Source: Planctomycetota bacterium
Lineage (GTDB): Bacteria; Planctomycetota; UBA1135
Direction of reading: 5' to 3'
DNA: 36,445 bases
Assembly: GCA_002705055.1 (NCBI GenBank)
Contig: PAHY01000047.1
Location: forward strand, 1-36,445
Part shown: one piece after another, positions 16,634-23,543 of the stretch
Layout of the letters: each line of letters begins with the position of its first letter
Numbering within the stretch: the stretch's first letter is position 1
Program-made: the position numbers and the translations under genes
The notes under the pieces: generated by a model
Told to the model about the DNA's origin: nothing
Database searches by the model: none
The model's input: the letters and a program-made list of their open reading frames with translations, nothing else

Positions 16634-18495
16634 TCGTCTCTCTGCTGCTTACTGCCCTGCTTGGCGCCGTGGCTCCGCAGGAGCGGGGTGAGATTCCGAG
16701 GCAAGCAGTTCTGCAACCACGCGAGGAAACACATTCCAAGGCGCATGCACCCATCGAGGACTACCTCATCGGCGGCCCGGATCGCGTGCACGCCGAGGCA
16801 CGGGATCTGTTGGCGAGCTGGGTCGAGGGCCTGGAGAGCAGTTCGGCTTACTTCCTCCAGGTTGAGCGGAACCTCGACGGCAACTCAAAGGTCGAAAGTT
16901 ACTGGCTGCGCCGCGGGATCGGCACTGCGCGTGAAGAGACGCCGCTCCGACTCCTCGTGAGGCGCTCCGCGGAGCCTGCTCTCCATTCACTTCGGCACTG
17001 CCTCCCGCTCCGCGATTGGATGGGGAGCGAGCCTCTGCCCTTTTCCGCACTCCACCTCGACCCGACAGAGGGTCCGCATGGTGAGCGCACGCTGCACTGG
17101 ATCTCCGACGGAAGGCGCGGAACGGTGACCTGGTCGGATAACGGCAAGCCCACCGCCTGGACGGAAGAGGGCGACGGTCACTTCCATCACTTCGCAGCGA
17201 CCACTTTTCGCGTGCTCGAGTTTCGTGCGGTCGACGAAGTTGAACTCCCGCGAACGCTGCGAGAGCGCCCCCCCCCAATCGAAGCGCTCGTCGGCTCTAG
17301 TGGAAGGGTCGAGCCAATGTACTTCGCTTCCCTGCAACTTCCGAGATACCGCGCAATGCAGAGCTGGCGGGCGCTGATGAGTCAGTTTGCGATGCATCGT
17401 GGCTTCCGAAGCTCCGGTTCCCTGACCTTGACCTTGCCCAGCGAAGACGAGGGCGGGATCGAGGTCGGTCAGCTCGACTTCTCAGTCGACCTGCATTGGC
17501 CTGCTCTGGGCAAGATCGAGCTGCAGGGCGAGCTCGGAATGCCGGGCGATCGCCGCCCGGTCCATACCCAGATCCTCGGCGATGAATCGCGACTCTGGCA
17601 CTGGGATCGCGTCAAGGATGAGCTGCGCCCCATCCCGGGGCTGACTGAAGTGCTCGCTGGCTTCCAGGGCATCCTTCCGCTCTACGCTTGGGCCGCACGC
17701 TCCAGCCCGAAGGATGGCTGGACGGCCGAGTGGCTCTCGCCTTCGCAGGATCAGTGCTGGCTTCGCGTGGTGGACGGCCCGACAACCACCGACTTCTTGA
17801 TCGATGGCGCGCGTATCCTCGAAGCCAAAGTGCGCGCGACGAACGCGCGACCCGGCGCGCCCGAACTGCATTATCGATTCGAGTCTCTGACCTACTTCGA
17901 ATCCATGCGCCCGTTGAGACGCGCCCTGCGATGGGATGAGATCGAGTACGTCACCCGGAACACAGTCGATCCGCCACTCGACGAGCTGCGTGAGCGCATC
18001 GCGCGCGAACGCCAAGAAGCGATCGACACGGACCCTCGCTTGGCAGATTTGCTCGACCTCGGGGAACGCGCACCGTCAGCGGTATGCTGGCAGAGCGCAG
18101 AGGGTGAGAGCCAGTCACTTGGAACCCTGCGCGGCAAGCCGACCCTCCTGGTCTTCTGGTACCGCGACCAGAACAGCTGCCTTCCTGCCGTGCGCGCGGC
18201 GCACGACCTACGCCGCAAGCTGGACCGGGTCGGGGAGCGCGTGCACGTGCGCGCGATCGCGATCGATGAAAGCACCGAGGCGGCGGCCGCCTGGTTGGAC
18301 GAACATCAGCTGGCCCTGCCGCTGGGCGTCGGAGACGCGGAACTCCAGCGAGCTTTCCGCGCGCGCTGGCTCCCCACCACCTACCTGATCGGCAGCGACG
18401 GGGTCGTGCTGGGCCGCTGGCTGGGGACACCAGGCCCCGAGTTGGGCGTCCAATTGGAACGCCTGCTGCGCCGCGCGCAGCGGGAGCGCGACTAG
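16630..18495 (+). CDS. Exported protein with C-terminal TlpA/redoxin domain, QxxC active site
   Basis: A 621-residue protein with a short N-terminal signal (cleavage expected near residues 15-20). About 470 residues of mixed beta-rich sequence of unknown family follow, in which two stretches look like LolA/DUF2092-type substrate-binding folds. The C-terminal 140 residues are thioredoxin-like: APSAVCWQSAEGESQSLGTL, then LLVFWYRDQNSCLPAVRAAH, then a WLPTTYLIGSDG cis-proline segment. The usual CxxC reads QNSC: Gln514 replaces the nucleophilic Cys and only the resolving Cys517 remains, so classical disulfide exchange is unlikely. By eye its base composition is lower in GC than its neighbours, and it holds a C9 run at 17268-17276. 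It resembles the selenoprotein two genes downstream in domain order. Confidence 0.8.
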   Translation: MIVSLLLTALLGAVAPQERGEIPRQAVLQPREETHSKAHAPIEDYLIGGPDRVHAEARDLLASWVEGLESSSAYFLQVERNLDGNSKVESYWLRRGIGTAREETPLRLLVRRSAEPALHSLRHCLPLRDWMGSEPLPFSALHLDPTEGPHGERTLHWISDGRRGTVTWSDNGKPTAWTEEGDGHFHHFAATTFRVLEFRAVDEVELPRTLRERPPPIEALVGSSGRVEPMYFASLQLPRYRAMQSWRALMSQFAMHRGFRSSGSLTLTLPSEDEGGIEVGQLDFSVDLHWPALGKIELQGELGMPGDRRPVHTQILGDESRLWHWDRVKDELRPIPGLTEVLAGFQGILPLYAWAARSSPKDGWTAEWLSPSQDQCWLRVVDGPTTTDFLIDGARILEAKVRATNARPGAPELHYRFESLTYFESMRPLRRALRWDEIEYVTRNTVDPPLDELRERIARERQEAIDTDPRLADLLDLGERAPSAVCWQSAEGESQSLGTLRGKPTLLVFWYRDQNSCLPAVRAAHDLRRKLDRVGERVHVRAIAIDESTEAAAAWLDEHQLALPLGVGDAELQRAFRARWLPTTYLIGSDGVVLGRWLGTPGPELGVQLERLLRRAQRERD

Positions 18496-18504
18496 GCTGG
18501 GCGC

Positions 18505-18714
18505 ATGTCCCTCGAGATGCGACCCGTCTGTGAAGGCTGTGGCGCGGCCACGCCGCCGGCCGACGCGGCCTGGATCTGCAGCTTTGAGTGCACCTTCTGC
18601 GGGGATTGCGCCGAGCGCGGCGCGGCGGCCTGCCCGAACTGCGGCGGCGAGCTGGTGCCTCGGCCGCGGCGCCGCCCGGAAGGCGATGAAGGCGGCGCGC
18701 CCAGCGACCGTTAA
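18505..18714 (+). CDS. DUF1272 zinc-ribbon protein
   Basis: A 69-residue protein matching the DUF1272 pattern: MSLEMRPVCEGCGAATPP, then ICSFECTFCGDCAERG, then CPNCGGELV, ending in an Arg-rich and acidic tail. The eight cysteines in CxxC and CxxxCxxCxxC groupings are expected to bind zinc. The family is widespread, small and of unknown function. It lies 9 bases after the QxxC redoxin gene and 9 bases before the selenoprotein gene, so all three are probably cotranscribed. Confidence 0.9.
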   Translation: MSLEMRPVCEGCGAATPPADAAWICSFECTFCGDCAERGAAACPNCGGELVPRPRRRPEGDEGGAPSDR

Positions 18715-18723
18715 ACTGAGGTC

Positions 18724-19923
18724 ATGTTCCTCACCACCGCTTTCGCGGTTGCGACGGTGCTCTTCCAGGAGCCGCATACCCATGATCACGATCATGCGGA
18801 GCACACTCACCAGGAAGACCCGGTCCACACCGCCTACAAGAAAGCCCTTGCACCTTACCGCGAGGCCGCGGCTCTTCACCTCAACGGCACGCTCGAGATT
18901 CACATCAACTCGGCGGCCTTCGACCAAACCGCGGCAGCGGATGCGGTCAAGATGGAGAAGATCGGCACGCTCGCCTCGACCGTGAAGTGGGCCAAGCCTC
19001 ACTACGGCTCGCTGAAGGTTCAGGGCATGATCGACTTCCTAGGTTTCGAGCAGAAGGTCGACGTCGAGTCGATGGGCCTCGAAGACGGGGTCTACATCCT
19101 CGACCACGACGCCAAGATGATCGATGGCCCGCATCCCCTGGGTGAGGTCAGCGATCCGATGGTCGATCTGCAGCCGTTCCGCAGCTTCATCTTCGGCAAG
19201 ACCGAAGTCCCCAACGGGCTGAAGCAGCTTAAGGCCGACGACGCTCACGCTGGCATGCAGGGTTGGACCTGGGAGTCCGACCAAGGTCAGGTCGAATGCT
19301 GGATGAAGGACGGCATTCCTGCCTCGATGAAAATCGAGATGAAGGAAGGCGGCCGCTTGATGCAGCGCATGGTCCTGGGCTTCAGCAAGGTCGAGCTGGC
19401 CAAGGAAGTCGACGCCAAGAGCTACCTCGGCAAGCTGCCGAAGGACTACAGCACGATGGACGAGCTGGAAGCCGAAGACGGCGAAGCGGGTGGCATTGAT
19501 GCCAGCCTGCTGGCCGTCGGCGTGGAAGCTCCGGACGTCAAGCTGACCGACATGAACGATCAGGAAGTCAGCCTGGCTTCCCTGGAGGGCAAGACGGTCC
19601 TCCTGAACTTCTGGTTCTACCACTGAGGTGGTTGCCGCGAGGAGATGCCGCAACTCCAGAGCCTCTGGTCAGAGGTGAACAAAGAGCGGGACGATGTCGT
19701 TTTCCTTTGCGTCAACATCGGTGACGAAAAGGATGTCATTCAGAAGTGGTGGGACGAGGACGGCTTCACCCTGAAGGCGATGCGCCAGGACGGCTCGGCC
19801 GTCTCGAACGCCTTCGGTGTGCAGTACTACCCGACGAACTACCTGATCGGCCCGGATGGCAAAGTGGCGTGGCGCGCCGTCGGCTACGACGAAGGCGCGA
19901 TCCGCAAGTATCTGGGCATGTAA
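18724..19923 (+). CDS. Selenocysteine-containing TlpA/redoxin-domain protein (UGGC), TGA at 19624 read as Sec
   Basis: The frame opens at ATG 18724 behind GAGG and ends at TAA 19921. It is interrupted once, by TGA at 19624-19626, codon 301 of 399 residues. The sequence around the TGA is LLNFWFYH-U-GGCREEMPQL, which is the thioredoxin active site FWAxWCxxCRxEMP with U in place of the first Cys. The same frame continues to a complete fold, with VQYYPTNYLIGPDG carrying the cis-proline. This excludes a simple gene end at the TGA. The protein has an N-terminal signal, a His-rich segment (residues 18-35, HTHDHDHAEHTH), then a LolA/DUF2092-like domain (about 40-265) and the redoxin domain (about 270-399). 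TGA is an ordinary stop in many genes here, so the code is not reassigned. A mutated pseudogene is the alternative. Confidence 0.88.
19624..19657 (+). promoter_or_regulatory. Candidate bacterial SECIS element following the Sec TGA
   Basis: Immediately after the TGA, GTTGC (19631-19635) pairs with GCAAC (19650-19654). After one C-C mismatch, GC (19637-19638) pairs with GC (19647-19648). The 8-base apical loop GAGGAGAT (19639-19646) begins with G, at a distance of 12-13 bases from the TGA. Bacterial SECIS elements sit directly 3' of the UGA and need a G near the start of the apical loop; this hairpin meets both. No folding energy was computed. Confidence 0.6.
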
Positions 19924-19937
19924 GGATCAGATCGACA

Positions 19938-20633
19938 TCACGCGGAGCCTGACTCCGGATCGCGGCGGCCCTCGAGCAGGGCCGCCGCTTTTTCGTGCTC
20001 ACGCTGGTGCGCGTTGAGGTCGAAGGCCGTCTTCAGCGCGATCAGCAGCACCAGCGCGAAGAGCGGACTGCCCAGCGCCATCACCGCGAAGCTGCCGAAC
20101 AGAATCGCGATGTGCAGCACGACGATGCGGAAGTAGATCCCCCCCATCATCAGCGCCGGCCCGCCGGTGAAGGCCTGCCGCTCGCCCGCCAGGACGACGT
20201 GCCGAATCAGCGAGACGACGTGGCTGAGAGCCAGCGCGAGCAGCGGAACGGCGAGGTGGTACTCCCTGATCGCGGCCTGCAGCGCGTCGATGTTTGGGAA
20301 GAAGCCGTGACCGAAGGGGTCACGCCCGTCATTGAACATCGCGAACACGAAGACCCCGTGCACCATGCAGAAGCCGCCGTAGTGAATCGCGAAGAAGGGC
20401 ATCATGAAGGCCTTGCCGGCCACCATGCCCCAGCGCGAGACGCCTTCGGGGGCGGGCATCAGGCCGATCCGCACCAGGTGCAGCGCACCCAGGATGAGGT
20501 TCTCCAGCCAATAGAGCAGGATGAGCGGGAAGACCGCCCAGTCATGCACGAGCACGCCGTAGAGCGGCACCAGATTGGCCGCGATCAGCAGCTTGCCGGT
20601 GAAGCGGGTTCGCCCGGGCGTGTAGCGGCTCAC
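19938..20633 (-). CDS. DUF6498-family integral membrane protein
   Basis: A 231-residue polytopic membrane protein with about six hydrophobic segments. It resembles the DUF6498 family: an N-terminal LYGVLVHDWAVFPLILLYWLEN segment followed by FFAIHYGGFCMVHGVFVF, with conserved His residues in helices. The function of the family is unknown. It is the last gene of the tryptophan-degradation operon, and its start overlaps the kynB stop by 4 bases. Its last 20 codons contain, on the other strand, the intrinsic terminator of the convergent selenoprotein gene. Confidence 0.75.
   Translation of the reverse strand: MSRYTPGRTRFTGKLLIAANLVPLYGVLVHDWAVFPLILLYWLENLILGALHLVRIGLMPAPEGVSRWGMVAGKAFMMPFFAIHYGGFCMVHGVFVFAMFNDGRDPFGHGFFPNIDALQAAIREYHLAVPLLALALSHVVSLIRHVVLAGERQAFTGGPALMMGGIYFRIVVLHIAILFGSFAVMALGSPLFALVLLIALKTAFDLNAHQREHEKAAALLEGRRDPESGSA
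19962..19993 (+). terminator. Intrinsic terminator of the redoxin/selenoprotein operon
   Basis: A perfect 11-base stem, GCGGCGGCCCT (19962-19972) and AGGGCCGCCGC (19978-19988), with the 5-base loop CGAGC is followed by TTTTT (19989-19993). It starts 38 bases after the TAA of the selenoprotein gene and lies inside the 3' coding end of the convergent membrane-protein gene. It supports 19923 as the true end of that gene, past the in-frame TGA. Confidence 0.88.
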
Positions 20634-21277
20634 GGCGCCGAGGCTCCCTGGTCGTCGAGCAGGGCGGCGCGCAGAGGGGCGGCATCGGCTGCGGCGATCT
20701 TCAACGGCAGCGCGATCAGGGTGTAGAGGCCTGGCTGGACACCCTCGAGCACCAGCCCTTCCAGGATGGCTAGGTCGTGCGCTGCCACGCGGTGATGGCT
20801 GAGTAATTCCGCGTCGTCCTGCGGGTCGATCGAAGGAGTGTCGATGCCGACAGTCTGCACGCCAGCCGCCGCGAGGAAGTCGATCAGCTCGGGGGACAGC
20901 GCGGCGAAGTCCTCGTTCCAGTTGTCCGGGTCCGGGAAGGTGCCGGTATGAAACAGGACGCGCGGCGCCTCGATGGCTTCGCTCAGGTGCTCGGGCCGCA
21001 CGCGTTCGCCGCGGCCGACCTTGACGCGCATCAGCTGGCAGCGCCCGAAGTAGCGCTCGAGCGGCCGGGCGGAGATGCCCTGCCCATCGGCGACGTAGTG
21101 GATCGGCGCATCGGCGTGTGCGCCCAGATGAACCGTCGCCCGCGTCGCGCTGAGGCCGATGTGATCGCCCCGCGCGATCTCCAGCGCGACCTCTCGCGAG
21201 AAAGGCACGTCGCCGGGCCAGACCCCCAACCGCTCCGAAATCGTCGGGCTGATGTCGATCAGGCGCGGGCCAGCCAT
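20630..21277 (-). CDS. kynB: Kynurenine formamidase (arylformamidase, cyclase family)
   Basis: A 215-residue metal-dependent hydrolase of the KynB/cyclase family. The signature HLGAHADAPIH has His50, His54, Asp56 and His60, the metal ligands and nearby catalytic residues of the HxGTHxDxPxH motif. Start and length match KynB (about 210 residues). The enzyme removes the formyl group from N-formylkynurenine to give kynurenine and formate in the cytoplasm, the step after tryptophan 2,3-dioxygenase, whose gene starts this operon. Isatin hydrolase and other cyclase-family enzymes share the motif, so context carries part of the call. It ends in an ATGA overlap with the membrane-protein gene. Confidence 0.85.
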   Translation of the reverse strand: MAGPRLIDISPTISERLGVWPGDVPFSREVALEIARGDHIGLSATRATVHLGAHADAPIHYVADGQGISARPLERYFGRCQLMRVKVGRGERVRPEHLSEAIEAPRVLFHTGTFPDPDNWNEDFAALSPELIDFLAAAGVQTVGIDTPSIDPQDDAELLSHHRVAAHDLAILEGLVLEGVQPGLYTLIALPLKIAAADAAPLRAALLDDQGASAP

Positions 21278-21279
21278 GC

Positions 21280-21696
21280 CTAGGCCTGGGCGATCACCTT
21301 GAACTCGACCGCGATCGGCGTGGGCAGCGCGCGAATCGCGACCGTGGTGCGCGCCGCCTGGATGCCCTCAAAGTACTCGGCGTAGACCTCGTTGTAGCCG
21401 GCGAAGTCACGCTCCATGTCGATCAGAAAGACGGTGACATCGAGCACCTTGTCGAGCGAGCTGCCGGCCGCCTCGAGCACGGTGCGGACATTCTCAATGA
21501 CCGCACGGGTCTGCGCGCGCACGTCGTAAGCGCGTGGCTGCCCCTGCTCGTCGACGATCGGCCCGCCGGGGATGGCGTTCGTCCCGGCCTGGCGCGGCCC
21601 CACCCCGGACAGAAACAGCAGCTCGCCGAAGCGACGCGCGTGCGGATAAGCGCCCACGGGCTGCGGGGCGGCATCGGTGCGAATCGGTTCACTCAT
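21280..21696 (-). CDS. RidA-family deaminase, likely 2-aminomuconate deaminase
   Basis: A 138-residue RidA/YjgF-family protein with a PVGAYPHARRFGELLFLSGV start, a VRTVLEAAGSSLDKVLDVTVFL core and the C-terminal ARTTVAIRALP signature whose Arg binds the carboxylate of the substrate. RidA proteins hydrolyse enamines and imines; the 2-aminomuconate deaminases of 2-aminophenol and 3-hydroxyanthranilate pathways belong to this fold. Its position between the extradiol dioxygenase and kynB, and with a semialdehyde dehydrogenase, favours 2-aminomuconate over the generic 2-aminoacrylate. It lies 2 bases upstream of kynB and 3 bases after the dioxygenase alpha-like subunit. Confidence 0.8.
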   Translation of the reverse strand: MSEPIRTDAAPQPVGAYPHARRFGELLFLSGVGPRQAGTNAIPGGPIVDEQGQPRAYDVRAQTRAVIENVRTVLEAAGSSLDKVLDVTVFLIDMERDFAGYNEVYAEYFEGIQAARTTVAIRALPTPIAVEFKVIAQA

Positions 21697-21699
21697 GGA

Positions 21700-22632
21700 T
21701 CAGCTCTCGTCGTCGGACTGGCTCACCAGAACGTTGCGGTCGCCGCGGAAGAACTCGGCGTCGTCCTCGTCGTACTCGAGATCGCCTGACCCGGCCTCCG
21801 CCGGCTGCAGGCCGACCATGGCGGCGCCCGTCCCCCACACCGGCTGATAATCAAAGACGGTCCCGGTGTACTGATTGTGCTGGCCCAGCGTCGCGGCCAG
21901 CCACCAGATCGCCTTCATGCGCGAATCGCCGTTGGCCTGACGACTGAACTCACGCGCAAGCTGGCTGACGTCCTCGAGGCGACCCTCCGCGAGCAGCTCA
22001 AGCAGCTTGCGATTCCATTCGTCGTCCTTCTGCGAGTGGATGCGATCCTGCGCGGGGTCGATCCAGCGACTGAACATGCGATTGGACAGCGCGCTGACCC
22101 CGATGGCGATCGCCTTGCGCCCGCTGGCCCGCACCGCGTCGGCGGCGGCCTTGCCGAGGACCAGCGTCTCGGCGCGATCGCTGTACGCGTTGCACGAGAC
22201 CACGCTCGCCGCGATGCGATTGTCCGGGTTGAGCAGCTTCAGCGTGGTGATCGTGCCGACGTCGATCGGAAAGCCCTGATAGGCCACCGTGCGGGCGTGC
22301 AGGCCGCGCGCCCGCGCCGCGTCGCGGTAGGCGGTGGCGAACTCGGCATCCATGCGCAATGAATAGTGCAGGGTGCCGAACTCGTGAAAATCCTCGTCGA
22401 CTACCCACCACTCCGGCTTCGGGTCGGCCTGCATCTGGTGACCGATGATCGAGACCCAGCGCGTCGAGAAGAGCAGCAGCAGGTCCGCGCCCGAGGCCTC
22501 GATCTCGGCACGGATGCGCGCCGCGTTCGCCGCGAGCGATGCCCAGCCGGCGTTGGCCTCCGGCGCGAGGACCGGCAGCGGCTGGTAGGGCATCAGATAG
22601 CCGCCGAGAAGCTCGCCTGCAGCCGCGCTCAT
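21700..22632 (-). CDS. amnA: 2-aminophenol 1,6-dioxygenase alpha-like subunit (LigB fold, non-catalytic)
   Basis: A 310-residue LigB-superfamily protein. It parallels the next gene upstream in fold and length but lacks the iron ligands: the catalytic PHPPH segment reads MPYQPLP (Tyr16 for His) and the HTPHW segment reads FSTRW (Phe55 and Arg58 for His). In 2-aminophenol 1,6-dioxygenase and 2-amino-5-chlorophenol 1,6-dioxygenase the alpha subunit is such a dead homologue that assembles with the catalytic beta subunit. The start at 22632 is fixed by the ATGA overlap with the beta gene. The C-terminal 50 residues are acidic (EYDEDDAEFF). The substrate is inferred from family and context. Confidence 0.78.
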   Translation of the reverse strand: MSAAAGELLGGYLMPYQPLPVLAPEANAGWASLAANAARIRAEIEASGADLLLLFSTRWVSIIGHQMQADPKPEWWVVDEDFHEFGTLHYSLRMDAEFATAYRDAARARGLHARTVAYQGFPIDVGTITTLKLLNPDNRIAASVVSCNAYSDRAETLVLGKAAADAVRASGRKAIAIGVSALSNRMFSRWIDPAQDRIHSQKDDEWNRKLLELLAEGRLEDVSQLAREFSRQANGDSRMKAIWWLAATLGQHNQYTGTVFDYQPVWGTGAAMVGLQPAEAGSGDLEYDEDDAEFFRGDRNVLVSQSDDES

Positions 22633-23543
22633 GCCGAGGCCTCCGTGCGCGCGCTGTCCAGATCCCAGCTCACGACCGCGTTGCCCGTGCCGATCACCGT
22701 GCCATAGCCGTGCACCGTGGCGGGCAGCGGCGGGAAGTCCATCGCCGCCAGCAGCCAGGACAGACAGCCATCCTTGGTCTCGGCGACACACTGCTCGGTG
22801 AAGTCCGGCATCTCATCGAAGATCCGCCGCGTTTCGCCGGCCTTCATCAGCCCGAGGATATGACGATCCCAAGCCGACTGGTTCTCGTTGTAGACGTGCT
22901 CGAAGCTGGGATCCTCCGGGTCTTCCGGCTCGCTTGTGAAGTGGCGGTGCGAGAGCGAGTTGGAGGCCAAGCACAGCGCGCGCCGGCCGGAGGCCTCGAT
23001 CGCGCGGCGCGTCGCGCGCCCCAGAGCCAGCATCTCCTGGTCGCCGGCCTCATTCGAGTAGTCAAACGCGGTGCGCGCCGAAGAGATGGCGACGACCGGC
23101 TTATCCCAGGCCGGGTGCACCAGGTGGCAGGAGGTGATGGTGCCGTAGTCGACCCGGAACTCGGGGTTCCGCATCATCCGCGTCGACAGGCCCGCCGCCG
23201 CTGCCTCGTCGTGGATCGCTTCGGACAGCTCGACGTCGATATCGAGCGCGAAGTTGTACTGGAAGAGGTTGGGAAAGATCGGGTCGACCGACTTGCCCTC
23301 GAAGTGCGGTACACCCAGGAAGTGATGTCCGGTGCGCGTCTTCCAGTGCGGAGTATGCGCGACGAGCACATCAAACTCGTGCCGCGCCAGTTCGGCGCGC
23401 AGCTTCTCGTAACCGTCAAGCAGGCCGTTCCAGGCGCCCGCGCGGCTCGACCGCGGCTCGTTCTGCGGCGGATTGCTGGCGTAGATGAGGTGCGGCGGGT
23501 GCGGCGACAGGATGCCAGCGACGATGCGTCCGGGTTCACTCAT
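22629..23543 (-). CDS. amnB: 2-aminophenol 1,6-dioxygenase beta-like catalytic subunit (LigB extradiol dioxygenase)
   Basis: A 304-residue class III extradiol dioxygenase. GILSPHPPHLIYASNPPQNE carries His15 and His18, and VAHTPHWKTRTGHHFLG carries His63 and His66, matching the Fe(II) ligand region of AmnB/CnbC-type enzymes; the third ligand, a Glu, is expected further C-terminal. The enzyme opens an aromatic ring next to an amino group, using Fe(II) and O2. In the classical 3-hydroxyanthranilate route a cupin dioxygenase does this step, so a LigB enzyme in a tryptophan operon is unusual. The ATG at 23543 is set by a 4-base overlap with the aldehyde dehydrogenase stop; an open frame further upstream is only a shadow. 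Confidence 0.85.
   Translation of the reverse strand: MSEPGRIVAGILSPHPPHLIYASNPPQNEPRSSRAGAWNGLLDGYEKLRAELARHEFDVLVAHTPHWKTRTGHHFLGVPHFEGKSVDPIFPNLFQYNFALDIDVELSEAIHDEAAAAGLSTRMMRNPEFRVDYGTITSCHLVHPAWDKPVVAISSARTAFDYSNEAGDQEMLALGRATRRAIEASGRRALCLASNSLSHRHFTSEPEDPEDPSFEHVYNENQSAWDRHILGLMKAGETRRIFDEMPDFTEQCVAETKDGCLSWLLAAMDFPPLPATVHGYGTVIGTGNAVVSWDLDSARTEASA

Noticed and set aside
19624..19626. TGA as a true stop or as a code reassigned to Trp
   Set aside because: Trp at this position would break the CxxC-like motif, and TGA ends many genes in the window (for example at 892-894, 6250-6252 and 28113-28115), so neither a normal gene end nor reassignment fits.
19645..19923. Separate short gene starting at ATG 19645 after the TGA
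   Set aside because: It shares the frame of the upstream part and begins in the middle of a thioredoxin fold; the UGGC motif lies just upstream. One Sec-containing gene explains both parts better than two truncated ones.
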